From positions 1-33,093 of the forward strand of contig CAYLUS010000023.1 of NCBI GenBank assembly GCA_964386975.1: a stretch of DNA of 33,093 nucleotides. The letters run 5' to 3'. Under the pieces are notes generated by a model, which was not told where the DNA came from, did no database searches, and saw nothing but the letters and a program-made list of their open reading frames with translations. A program made the position numbers and the translations under genes. This DNA is from UBA6136 sp964386975 (GTDB taxonomy: Bacteria > Pseudomonadota > Gammaproteobacteria > Methylococcales > Methylococcaceae). Shown here piece after piece: positions 23,999 through 31,939 of this stretch; the stretch's first letter is position 1, and each line of letters opens with the position of its first letter.

Positions 23999-24382
23999 TC
24001 AGGTCTCGTTACGTTTTTTGAGTAAATCCTGAAGACCCGCCAGCGCCTTATGGGTGGTCATGGCCGTCTTTTCTGAGTTTTGTCCGTAGAGATTTGCATT
24101 CTCATAGCGAGAATGCTCATCATCATGGCAGTAAAGACATAGCAGTTCCCAGTTGCTGCCATCCTCCGGGTTATCGTCGTGGTTATGGTTTCTGTGGTGC
24201 ACCGTTAGTTCGTGGAGGTTCGTTAGGTCGAATTCACGCGTACAACGGCCACAGACCCACGGATACATTTTGAGTGATTTCTCGCGATACCCCTGTTCCC
24301 GGCTTTCACGATCTTTTCGGGCGTTGGCAACAACCTGATCCAATCTTGAGGGATTTGTCGGAGAGCGTCTTTTGATCGCCAT
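23999..24382 (-). CDS. YajD-family HNH nuclease
   Basis: 127 residues. The zinc-finger pair WVCGRC and LLCLYCHDDEH frames the HNH core HELTVHHRNHNHDDNPEDGSNWELL. It matches E. coli YajD in size and pattern. HNH proteins cut DNA, but the role of YajD is not settled. The ATG at 24382 was chosen; a TTG three codons upstream is also in frame. It lies 103 bp upstream of terC on the same strand. Confidence 0.88.
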   Translation of the reverse strand: MAIKRRSPTNPSRLDQVVANARKDRESREQGYREKSLKMYPWVCGRCTREFDLTNLHELTVHHRNHNHDDNPEDGSNWELLCLYCHDDEHSRYENANLYGQNSEKTAMTTHKALAGLQDLLKKRNET

Positions 24383-24606
24383 GCTGGTCAATCCATGGAT
24401 GCAACGGAATCTTAAACGTTAATCTGAAAAAGTCTTTTGATCAAACCCGTTCAACGACAGGTTGGATGATTCTCGGCGATAGCCCCAGCAACGGGCTTAA
24501 GGTTTAAACCCGATGCTGCCCCGAGAGGACGGTCACAATGACTATCCCCTTGAGGTTTTTTGGGGAAGAAGTGATCATGGAAGGCATTTCCCTCCATGCT
24601 TAACAT

Positions 24607-24649
24607 CGGTCCGCTCCCAAGGATCCATCAAAGAGGGGGGCGCGGACCG
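24607..24649. repeat. inverted repeat downstream of the lipoprotein gene
   Basis: CGGTCCGC (24607-24614) and GCGGACCG (24642-24649) are perfect 8-bp complements, with C- and G-rich inner bases that may extend the stem. It lies 18 bp past the stop of the leftward lipoprotein gene and may act as its terminator, though no T-run follows. Confidence 0.45.
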
Positions 24650-24667
24650 TGTTAGGTCGAAAGGCGA

Positions 24668-25216
24668 TTACTTTTGAACTGTTCCTGGAGGCGCTGACTC
24701 TCTGGGGAGAATCGGCGTCTCTGTGCTGATCTTAAGATCAGAGAGCAGGTTGAGCTCATTTTCGATCTGCAAAAATTGTCCGGCGATGATTGCTGAGGTG
24801 GATTTCTTGATGCGGTTGTAATACTTCCTGAACAGATCATTGCGATCATCCCGGACCTTGAGAGATCTCAGAGCCAGGTTGTCGGCAATATCATTGTTCA
24901 TGTTTTCATAGTTGGCCGCATAGTCACGAATGATGCTGTAGCGTTCATCATAGACTTTTTTTAGCTCGGCTTCGTAGGGGTAGTACTCCTTCCAAAAGGC
25001 ATCATGTTCGCTCGGGCTCAGGTTCAAGGCCTTCTCTATCAGCGCCACCTTCTTTTCTCGGTACTTGGCACGATCAGCGTCAAGCGCTTTCATCTCCGGA
25101 TCATTGGCTGAAATGGGGGTCAATGGTTTGGGAGTTTGGGCGCAACCTGTAATCAGGACGCCCGCAGCAAGAATTGCAGCCAGCGATTTCAGATGTCTCC
25201 CATAGCTCTTTTTCAT
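24668..25216 (-). CDS. helical periplasmic lipoprotein, Spy/CpxP-like
   Basis: 182 residues. The lipobox LITGC (Cys near 25) follows a basic, hydrophobic leader. The mature part is highly helical and charged. ALNLSPSEHDAFWKEYYPYE is the LTxxQ-like opening of Spy/CpxP-type sensors or chaperones. It continues with RYSIIRDYAANYENMND-like helices and a C-terminal AIIAGQFLQIENELNLLSDLKI, a pattern I associate with small proteobacterial Spy-like proteins. The role is unproven. It lies 188 bp downstream of the cytochrome gene of the dab cluster, on the same strand. Confidence 0.68.
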   Translation of the reverse strand: MKKSYGRHLKSLAAILAAGVLITGCAQTPKPLTPISANDPEMKALDADRAKYREKKVALIEKALNLSPSEHDAFWKEYYPYEAELKKVYDERYSIIRDYAANYENMNNDIADNLALRSLKVRDDRNDLFRKYYNRIKKSTSAIIAGQFLQIENELNLLSDLKISTETPILPRESAPPGTVQK

Positions 25217-25379
25217 GAGTAGGCTTCTCGGTTAGGTTTTCGTTGCACAGCCGCAATGTTCCGTCGGGCGGCTTATCCCGGGCCTATGTCCTCGGCGGGC
25301 CATGGGCTTATCATCGATTCTATCCCAACGCCGAAACAGACGCAGTTGAGAAAAATTCCATAGTCATAACCGCGAGCGC

Positions 25380-25395
25380 TGCATCAACCGATGCA
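25380..25395 (-). terminator. possible terminator hairpin after the cytochrome gene
   Basis: TGCATC and GATGCA pair around a 4-nt loop, with an outer GAG/CTC match beyond a small internal loop. It lies 9 bp past the stop of the cytochrome gene. No clear T-run follows, so this is tentative. Confidence 0.35.
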
Positions 25396-25403
25396 CTCTT
25401 ACG

Positions 25404-25682
25404 CTAAAACCGATAAAAGCTCTTATTGAGGAACAAGACAACATCATCAACCTCTTGAGGCCTCCAGCCATTGCCAGTATGCGCTGCCCAGGCTTGGACA
25501 CGCGCCCGCAGTTCCACGAGGTTTTTAACCTTCTGATTGCTACGATGAAGGACATCGGTATGGCATGATTGGCAGTGATGGGCATAGAGGTCGGAGCCTC
25601 TGGCAAAGTCATCGGCCTTGGCGTTCAGGGCGGCGGAGAAAAGGACGACGGCTATCCGGGCTTGAATTCTCATGTTGCTCAT
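25404..25682 (-). CDS. small periplasmic c-type cytochrome of the dab cluster
   Basis: 92 residues from the ATG at 25680-25682. A signal peptide (MRIQARIAVVLFSAALNAKA) precedes GSDLYAHHCQSCH, the CxxCH haem site. The C-terminal part NGWRPQEVDDVVLFLNKSFYRF matches a group of small proteobacterial cytochromes with NxxxxWxxxEIDDVVxYLN endings. No Met that could be the sixth ligand is visible; a His in AAHTGN is a possible ligand. The start overlaps the stop of an 18-codon leader ORF (ATGA), which has the only strong ribosome-binding site here. The gene is the last in line behind dabA-dabB-regulator. Confidence 0.8.
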   Translation of the reverse strand: MSNMRIQARIAVVLFSAALNAKADDFARGSDLYAHHCQSCHTDVLHRSNQKVKNLVELRARVQAWAAHTGNGWRPQEVDDVVLFLNKSFYRF

Positions 25683-25735
25683 AACGGGCTTTTCGGTCTT
25701 TTGCATTGGCAAGCAGGTAATGCGTCGCTTTTCAT
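25679..25735 (-). CDS. 18-codon leader ORF before the cytochrome gene
   Basis: ATG at 25733-25735 has an excellent Shine-Dalgarno (AGGAGGT, plus-strand positions 25738-25744) and encodes MKSDALPACQCKRPKSPL. Its TGA overlaps the cytochrome ATG (ATGA). It is probably a translation-coupling leader. A frame error joining it to the cytochrome is the other reading, but the cytochrome already has a full signal peptide without it. Confidence 0.5.
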   Translation of the reverse strand: MKSDALPACQCKRPKSPL

Positions 25736-25775
25736 CCTACCTCCTCAATGCTTTGATGCGGGGTCGCATTTCTAC

Positions 25776-27170
25776 CTAGGCAGTGCCTTTGATGCCATAT
25801 TTTCTCACCCGATAGCGGAGGGTTTCCCTTGTCGTGCCCAACGCTCTTGCCGCCGCTGTGACATTGCCGCGATGTTTTTGAAGCGTGGTTTCGATGATGT
25901 ATCGATCCATGTCATCAAGATCCATACTGCCGTCCAGGGGAATGAAGACGCCTTCGTCAATGGTGCCCGATTCGAGTGCATTCTTCGCCTCCTTGAGACT
26001 TGGGAGTTGGAGCCACTGCCCCGGAAGGGACGGACCATCAGCAAAAAGTACGCATCGCTCCAGCACATTCCGCAGTTCCCTGACATTGCCCGGCCAGTCA
26101 TGTGCTTTGAGGTGCGCCCAGATATCGGCGTTTATGATGCTGACCTGCTTTCCAGCCTTGGCGTTGAGCTCTGCAATAAATAGTGGAACCAAGTCATCGA
26201 GGTCTTCCATCACCTCTCTGAGTGGAGGAAGTTCAAGCCGAAATACGCTAAGCCGGTGATAGAGATCGCTACGGAATGTCCCTTCACTGGCCATCTCCTG
26301 GAGGTTTCGATGGCTGGCAGCGAGGATCTGAACATCAACCGAAATTTCCCGCTCAGAGCCCAGTCTCCGGAATTTCCGATCTTCCAGCGCTTTCAGTAGC
26401 TTGGCCTGCAGCGATAATGGCATTTCACCGATTTCATCGAGAAAGAGCGTGCCCCCATCTGCCTGCTCCAATAGCCCCCGGTGTTTTCCTGCAGCACCCG
26501 TAAATGCCCCCGCTTCATGGCCAAATAATTCCGATTCGATGAGGTCCCGGGGCAATGCGGCACAATTCAGTTCGATCAGCGGATTTGGGCCGCGCTGACT
26601 GCCGTGATGAAGAATGCGCGCAACCAATCCTTTGCCGGTGCCGGTTTCGCCGCCAATGATGATGGCACTTAAGGGGATTTGGGTCAGCTTTTTCAGCATG
26701 TTCCGAATAGCCTGTGCTTTTGGGCTTTGCCCGACATAGGCTTCAGGTGAATACTTGCGGTGACCCTGCTCCGCTTGCTCCAGAAGGCGCCTTTGAGCCA
26801 ACGCACTTCGATGGGCACTGGCCAGAACGAGATCCAGGCGGTCCATCTCGCATGGTTTTTCCAGGAACTCATAGGCGCCCAGCCGCAGTGCCCTTACGGA
26901 GTCCTGCACCCCGCCGTAGCTGGTCAGAAAAAGCCACTCGCTGTGGGAGAGTGCAGTTTTGACATCCTCCATGAAATCCAATGCATTGCCATCAGGGAGA
27001 TTCATGTCGGACAGGATGATGAGGGGATCCAGTCGTTTGTTAATCAGCAGTTTTCTTGCATCAAGCAGGGAAGCCGCCAGTTCGACTTCCCAGCCTGCCC
27101 TGCTGTAGTGTCGTACCAACTCCTGACCCAGGAGCGGTTCATCCTCGATTATGAGCAGGGTTTGAGACAT
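25776..27170 (-). CDS. NtrC-family sigma-54-dependent response regulator
   Basis: 464 residues, three domains. A receiver domain (1-120) has acidic pair E9-D10-E11, phospho-acceptor D55 (ILSDMNLPDG), T83/S84, and K105 (LEKPCE). The AAA+ domain (about 140-375) has Walker A GGETGTGKG (173-181), the sigma-54-contacting GAFTGA (221-226) and Walker B TLFLDEIGEM (241-250). A C-terminal Fis-type helix-turn-helix (about 425-460) ends NVTAAARALGTTRETLRYRVRKYG. It activates transcription from sigma-54 promoters after phosphorylation. No partner kinase is next to it. It sits 40 bp after dabB and 93 bp before the cytochrome gene, so it is probably encoded in the operon it controls. Confidence 0.95.
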   Translation of the reverse strand: MSQTLLIIEDEPLLGQELVRHYSRAGWEVELAASLLDARKLLINKRLDPLIILSDMNLPDGNALDFMEDVKTALSHSEWLFLTSYGGVQDSVRALRLGAYEFLEKPCEMDRLDLVLASAHRSALAQRRLLEQAEQGHRKYSPEAYVGQSPKAQAIRNMLKKLTQIPLSAIIIGGETGTGKGLVARILHHGSQRGPNPLIELNCAALPRDLIESELFGHEAGAFTGAAGKHRGLLEQADGGTLFLDEIGEMPLSLQAKLLKALEDRKFRRLGSEREISVDVQILAASHRNLQEMASEGTFRSDLYHRLSVFRLELPPLREVMEDLDDLVPLFIAELNAKAGKQVSIINADIWAHLKAHDWPGNVRELRNVLERCVLFADGPSLPGQWLQLPSLKEAKNALESGTIDEGVFIPLDGSMDLDDMDRYIIETTLQKHRGNVTAAARALGTTRETLRYRVRKYGIKGTA

Positions 27171-27210
27171 GCGTTATCCTTAGGTCTGTGCTGAAGAAAA
27201 GCCTGAGCCA

Positions 27211-29100
27211 TCATACGTCGGGATGCTTGAGCTTGAATTCCAACCGCGACTGAACCGGACGCCCGGCACAAAGTCGCATGAAAATCCCCGAGACGGAGAT
27301 TCCGTTAAGCACGAGGCTTACTGCTACAAGCGGAGCAAGCCACGCATGTTCGCCGCTGAGGTGGTAGAGAACGAGGTCCTGTCCCAGGAATCCGGGTGAG
27401 ATTGGAAAGCCTGCCATTATCAGGAAAGCAAGAAACAATCCGATGGCTGTTTTGGGGGATTTTTCAGACATTCCGTGATACGTGAATTTTCCAAGCAAGG
27501 GATCGGACTTTGCGCGCATCATGAGAATGCAGGCAAGGCCCAGAATCCAGGCAGGAAGGATCCCGCTGAAAAATAAACCTACATAGAATCCGGAATGGTC
27601 ATCGGTCAGCCAGGTAGTAATACCCCCGAGGACGCTGCTTAGACTCACTAAATTCCAGGTCATGATTGCGGCATGTTTTTGGCTAAAGGCAAGCGTTGAT
27701 GAAAAAAACATGACAAGTGCAGCACATGCAGCAAAGGGGGCTTCAACGGGAGCACCCTCCCGATACATGAAGAACGCTATCAGTAGCAATGCAATCAGTG
27801 GAATTCCAAGGTAAGTCAGAGGGTTTCTGCCGGCCCTTTGACCCAATTTTCTAAACGGATCCCAAAGAAGTGTTTTCAGGCCAGTGTCAAGGTTGAACTC
27901 CTGAAGTGACACCACCAAAAGGGTATTTTGCAGGGTTTCTGGAAGCGTCGTCCGAAGTGTAATAGGAAACGATCTTGCGATATTTGTGGCACCAATGTCG
28001 AAAATAATATCTGTATTGGCCTCTAGCCGAAGCAGGTGCGATACCACAGAGGGTGAGATAAGGAGTTGGTAACACCTCAAAAAAGCATTACCCATGAAAT
28101 GGGTGACGACTATGTAGTCGAGTCCGAAGGCTAACTCCACAAACATAAACCCCACCTGCACAATTGATGCATAGGCAATTTGGCCTTTGATGTTTGATTG
28201 AGCCTTCTCTGCAATGCCAGCGACAATGATAGTCAGGAGGCCGACCGTAAGCACGATGAGCCGAGAGGCCAGCTCAAAACCCCAGATCGCCTGGGTCCGC
28301 AGGAGGAGAAAAACGCCAAGATGAACGGAGAGGGCCCCATAGAAAATGGCACTGGATGGAGTAGGTCCCTCCATCGCTCTGGGAATCCAGAAACAAAAAG
28401 GGAACTGCGCGGATTTACCGCTTGCCGCAATAATGAGTAGCAGTGAAAGGCCAAAAAACTCGATGTAACCTCCCGGAGGTACGTTTACTTTAAGCGCATC
28501 GCTGAGTTCACTGAAGTGGTTGTGCCCCGCGAGCAAAAGGTCGATCAACAAAGCGGCCAGAAGGAGGCCAAAGTCACATAGCCGATAAATGCTGTAAGCG
28601 CGTAGCGCGTTGCGTATGGGTTGATAACGGCACCGATAGAAGGCAATGAGGAGAAACGAGGAAACGCCGACGATTTCCCAGCCAGCAAAAAACATATCAA
28701 GGGTCCCTGACAAGATCACAATATTCAGGCCGAAAACAAACCCGAAAATCGTCAGGAAAAACCTGCGATAGCCAGGTTCTCGGTGCAAATAGTGCCTGCA
28801 ATATCGAACAATGATTGAAAAAATCAGCCAAGTACAAAAAAGATACGATGCCGAGATTGCGTCAAAGAAAAAGATGATAGGGAATTCGTAAGTTCCCTCT
28901 TTAAACAGAATGAACCACTCAAATTCATGTCGCTGAAAATCACTCAAACCCCAGAGTATCAAAAGGATAAGGATTGACGCTCCCATGGCGCGTGTGACCC
29001 AGAGGCTCAAGAAAGCTACGACCAACTCGCGGCCAGAGAGGAGTAGTAGCAGCATCCCCGCGAGCGGTATGAGCTGACTTGCGATAAGAGCTGCATTCAT
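27211..29100 (-). CDS. dabB: DabB-like proton-conducting subunit of the DAB inorganic-carbon transporter
   Basis: 629 residues, about 15 membrane helices, related to NuoL/MrpA antiporter-type subunits. Key residues are in place: Glu142 in FAGWEIVGVSSF, Lys229 in AASGKSAQFPF, WIPRAMEGPTPSSAIFYGALSVH, a Lys in NIKGQIAYAS, and a late FPISPGFLGQDLVLYH resembling NuoL/NuoM. DabB is thought to couple ion flow to DabA, which traps CO2 as bicarbonate in the cytoplasm. The family members I recall are nearer 550 residues; the extra length is at the C-terminus. It begins 40 bp after dabA. A complex I subunit is unlikely, as no other nuo gene is near. Confidence 0.9.
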   Translation of the reverse strand: MNAALIASQLIPLAGMLLLLLSGRELVVAFLSLWVTRAMGASILILLILWGLSDFQRHEFEWFILFKEGTYEFPIIFFFDAISASYLFCTWLIFSIIVRYCRHYLHREPGYRRFFLTIFGFVFGLNIVILSGTLDMFFAGWEIVGVSSFLLIAFYRCRYQPIRNALRAYSIYRLCDFGLLLAALLIDLLLAGHNHFSELSDALKVNVPPGGYIEFFGLSLLLIIAASGKSAQFPFCFWIPRAMEGPTPSSAIFYGALSVHLGVFLLLRTQAIWGFELASRLIVLTVGLLTIIVAGIAEKAQSNIKGQIAYASIVQVGFMFVELAFGLDYIVVTHFMGNAFLRCYQLLISPSVVSHLLRLEANTDIIFDIGATNIARSFPITLRTTLPETLQNTLLVVSLQEFNLDTGLKTLLWDPFRKLGQRAGRNPLTYLGIPLIALLLIAFFMYREGAPVEAPFAACAALVMFFSSTLAFSQKHAAIMTWNLVSLSSVLGGITTWLTDDHSGFYVGLFFSGILPAWILGLACILMMRAKSDPLLGKFTYHGMSEKSPKTAIGLFLAFLIMAGFPISPGFLGQDLVLYHLSGEHAWLAPLVAVSLVLNGISVSGIFMRLCAGRPVQSRLEFKLKHPDV

Positions 29101-29140
29101 GGGGCTGCAAGCTGGCGCGATTTGCTGGATATAGTCATAT

Positions 29141-31717
29141 TTAATGAAATGCAGGGTCGATAATATGCGTTCGAATGGTTTCGGTTCTGCCTTGCCAAGC
29201 TGCCATCGAGTTGGGAGACCTGGGAGTTTTGAAACTCTCTGGTAATTCTATGGCCTCGAAAATTCCGTTACGGTAGATCTGACATGCCCGGGTTTCTGGG
29301 CAGATGCTGGCTAAGCGAACCCACTCATGATCGAGCCACTGCTGCAAGTCGGCGATTTTTGAAATTGATTTTTTGAGAATGCTTGGGTGTTGCTCCACCA
29401 TGATCAGTAGCCGAATCGGCTCATGTACCTCGATCATTTGGGATGGAAGTCCTGTCCGGAGGTCGCCCTCGACACCGTTGGCAACACCAAGAAGTCCGAT
29501 GACGTTATGCGGAAGCTTGGTGCCCGCACCGAAGATTGCGTTGTCAATTTTCGAGAAAAAGTACTCAAGATTGATGCCGCCGCAAACCGGGATTACCTGC
29601 GTAAGAACCCGACTTAGAATTTCACCTTGTGCATCCTCAAGGGGGTTATAGGAGTGCAGGAATGCCCTTCGATCCAAAAAAAGGGATCGTGTCAAAGATC
29701 GCCTGCCAACGATACAGTAAGCATTGTTGGAGTGATTCAGTTCAGGCCTTGGTTCAAAGATAGACGAGGCCCTCGTTCTGACATGATGCAGCGCTTTTTT
29801 CGGCGAGGGCGATCGGGGGCCAAGCTCGAACCAGCGGCAACGCTCCATGGCGTTTCTGGAGAGCGCCTCTAACATGGTTTCCTTGAACCTCTTGAAATAA
29901 ATCTCTAAGCCCTTGGGCAAGTGATCAAGGTCAAAGTAGCGCACTTCGTCCCGACTGGTATCGTGAAGGCCTGCAACAAAATGAGAGTTTTCTGGAATGA
30001 CAATCCCTCTCGAATTGAGCAAGTCCCGGACGCCGGGATCATTAGCCATTTGTGCAAAAGCTCTTGCATTAGGTGCGCCGGGTTTACCTGCGCATGCCCC
30101 ACAGTCATAGGCCGCAAAGTGAGGGTTATTGGTGCTGGATGAGCCATGCGCCACGACGAGAATCAGTGGTGCCCACTCGTGCGCCATCCCGATATTGCGG
30201 AAGAATGTTTCCAGGCGATCGGCCATCTCCTCTCTTGAAAAGCCAAGCAGCCGTCCATCATGTGTAGTCGTATCTGATTCGCGAAACAGATGCAGCCGGG
30301 TTTTTTGTTCGGTTTCGCCGAACTTCCGAATCCTCGCAAGTCTCGCCCCGGGTCTGAAAACTTCAAAGGCCAGCTTTGATGCATAGCCAATACCGAGAGT
30401 CTGGGTAAATAGCCAGCGCGAAAACATACCGCCTGAAGCTCTAAGTGGACTGCTTGCTCGTCCCTTTGGATGAGTAGAAGGGGAAGTGGGGGTTGCTGCA
30501 GGTTCTAAGGCAGATGTCTCAACAACCAGATGTCTTGGCTTCACAACGACCGGACACTGGGCCACTGGATAGATGTCGTTTTGGCCTTTATAGAAGAATT
30601 CGATCCCGAAAAATCCTGCAGCACCAAATGTTTCAATCTTGGGGTCAATCTCTTCAAGGTGCCTCCTAATGGAGCATTCGCGATCATCGATGCAAAAAAT
30701 GGCTTGCACGTTGGGGTGCGGTTCCGGATTTATTGGGTTTTCTTTGATGGCCTGCAGTGCCTCTGCATAGACCGACCACTCCATTGCTTCGTGCCAAATC
30801 CTGAGTTTGAGAGGGAGTGGTTGGGCAGAAAGTGCGCTCGCAAAGTCATAGGCCGCGTCGATGCCGGGCGTACCTACAAGACGAACGAAGTTATGCCCCT
30901 TCTTGCGGATGAGAATCGCCAGTTCCATCAGCAGTTCGACCGCGATGAACTCCTTGAGCGAGATAATCCTGGGAGAGAGGAGTTGCGTGGGATGTTTTTC
31001 GATGACACGGACCATTCCGGACCAGCCGGGGTGGGATAGGGTCATTTCAAGCAGATAGATGCCAAAAAATTCCGGATTACCGACAATCCGCTGAAGGCAA
31101 GTGAGGATGACCTGGTCCGGGCTATTTGAGACCATGGCTCTGATTTCTGGGGACTCTAGGGGATGTAGCGGTACGAAAGTGTCCTCAACAAGACGCCACA
31201 GGCAACGCCAGAAACTCTCATTTTCCCGGGCGACGGTCCAAAGGCCTATCCCCTGATCCAGAAAATTGGACACCAAACGAAATAACACCGGCTGTGTGAG
31301 AGCATCGAGATTGATCTCGATATATTCAAGCCACGCCCTGCGGATTCCTCCCGATGCTAGTGAGGGCGGCGGATAATGGGCGCTGCCATCCGGTTGATAA
31401 AGTGTTTTAGAGATCTCTGGCGTGAATCCCTCATCCCCCATCGCTTCCTTCAGTATGCGCTCGAGTGCGAAATCATAAATCCTTCCATCAGTAAAGCGTG
31501 TCTGGTAGGCCTTCAAGGGAAGGTAACTGTTGGCTCCATATAGTTGCGAGGCAATGGCCACCGCCTCATGAAAAGGCCGATCAAGAAGAGCATGAAGCGT
31601 GTTGTGGTGAATGAAGTCTTTGATCGGGCTTTGGCTTGGAAGCCAGCGCGCGATACCGTCGATTGATGCATCCAGGTCAAAGGCTTCGGTTTTCGAATCA
31701 GTGCTGATTGCATCCAC
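29141..31717 (-). CDS. dabA: DabA-type (DUF2309/UPF0753) zinc-site inorganic-carbon transporter subunit
   Basis: 858 residues. The beta-carbonic-anhydrase-like zinc site is complete: Cys342 and Asp344 in AIFCIDDRECSIRRHLE, His524 in VVAHGSSSTNNPHFAAYD, and Cys539 in DCGACAGKPGAPNARA, in the order known for DabA (Cys, Asp, His, Cys). The N-terminal PIKDFIHHNTLHALLDRPF and FRNIGMAHEWAPLILVVAHG-like segment also fit. DabA hydrates CO2 with DabB in an energy-coupled complex at the inner membrane. The only start in frame after the upstream stop is GTG at 31715-31717, behind GGGA. A sigma-54 candidate promoter lies 58 bp upstream. dabB follows after 40 bp. Confidence 0.93.
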   Translation of the reverse strand: MDAISTDSKTEAFDLDASIDGIARWLPSQSPIKDFIHHNTLHALLDRPFHEAVAIASQLYGANSYLPLKAYQTRFTDGRIYDFALERILKEAMGDEGFTPEISKTLYQPDGSAHYPPPSLASGGIRRAWLEYIEINLDALTQPVLFRLVSNFLDQGIGLWTVARENESFWRCLWRLVEDTFVPLHPLESPEIRAMVSNSPDQVILTCLQRIVGNPEFFGIYLLEMTLSHPGWSGMVRVIEKHPTQLLSPRIISLKEFIAVELLMELAILIRKKGHNFVRLVGTPGIDAAYDFASALSAQPLPLKLRIWHEAMEWSVYAEALQAIKENPINPEPHPNVQAIFCIDDRECSIRRHLEEIDPKIETFGAAGFFGIEFFYKGQNDIYPVAQCPVVVKPRHLVVETSALEPAATPTSPSTHPKGRASSPLRASGGMFSRWLFTQTLGIGYASKLAFEVFRPGARLARIRKFGETEQKTRLHLFRESDTTTHDGRLLGFSREEMADRLETFFRNIGMAHEWAPLILVVAHGSSSTNNPHFAAYDCGACAGKPGAPNARAFAQMANDPGVRDLLNSRGIVIPENSHFVAGLHDTSRDEVRYFDLDHLPKGLEIYFKRFKETMLEALSRNAMERCRWFELGPRSPSPKKALHHVRTRASSIFEPRPELNHSNNAYCIVGRRSLTRSLFLDRRAFLHSYNPLEDAQGEILSRVLTQVIPVCGGINLEYFFSKIDNAIFGAGTKLPHNVIGLLGVANGVEGDLRTGLPSQMIEVHEPIRLLIMVEQHPSILKKSISKIADLQQWLDHEWVRLASICPETRACQIYRNGIFEAIELPESFKTPRSPNSMAAWQGRTETIRTHIIDPAFH

Positions 31718-31775
31718 AAATGTTGTGTTCCCGTCATTAGATTGGGTTGATTACGTCCCTTAACGATTAAGCTCA

Positions 31776-31791
31776 AGCGAATTTCATGCCA
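31776..31791 (-). promoter_or_regulatory. candidate sigma-54 promoter for dabA
   Basis: The minus strand reads TGGCATGAAATTCGCT. It has the invariant GG and GC exactly 10 bp apart and matches the consensus TGGCAC-N5-TTGC in all but two bases (T for C at 6, C for T at 13). Transcription would start near 31766, about 48 nt before the dabA GTG. A sigma-54 activator is encoded in the same gene line. Confidence 0.62.
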
Positions 31792-31923
31792 TGCCGAAGT
31801 CGAGCTCAACGGGCTAACCATGGTCTGTCGGCATAACAGCTTTTTTGATGGGAACCTCCCCAATTTTTTCAAAAACATGGTGTCGCAGAACGGGGAGTTT
31901 GGCGCGGTTCAAATCATTCAATA

Positions 31924-31939
31924 CGGTGGATATCCACCG
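31924..31939. promoter_or_regulatory. perfect 16-bp palindrome, candidate enhancer
   Basis: CGGTGGATATCCACCG is a perfect palindrome without spacer. It is about 130 bp upstream of the candidate sigma-54 promoter, the usual range for NtrC-type enhancer sites, and such sites are usually dyads. Which protein binds it is inference. Confidence 0.5.

Noticed and set aside
24545..24566. TCCCC/GGGGA inverted repeat and a 21-codon ORF in the yajD-lipoprotein gap
   Set aside because: Short, with a long loop; the ORF lacks a ribosome-binding site and recognisable content.
27211..29100. Complex I subunit NuoL
   Set aside because: No other nuo gene is present, and it directly follows dabA with the DabB-type FYGALSVH wording in place of the NuoL His segment.
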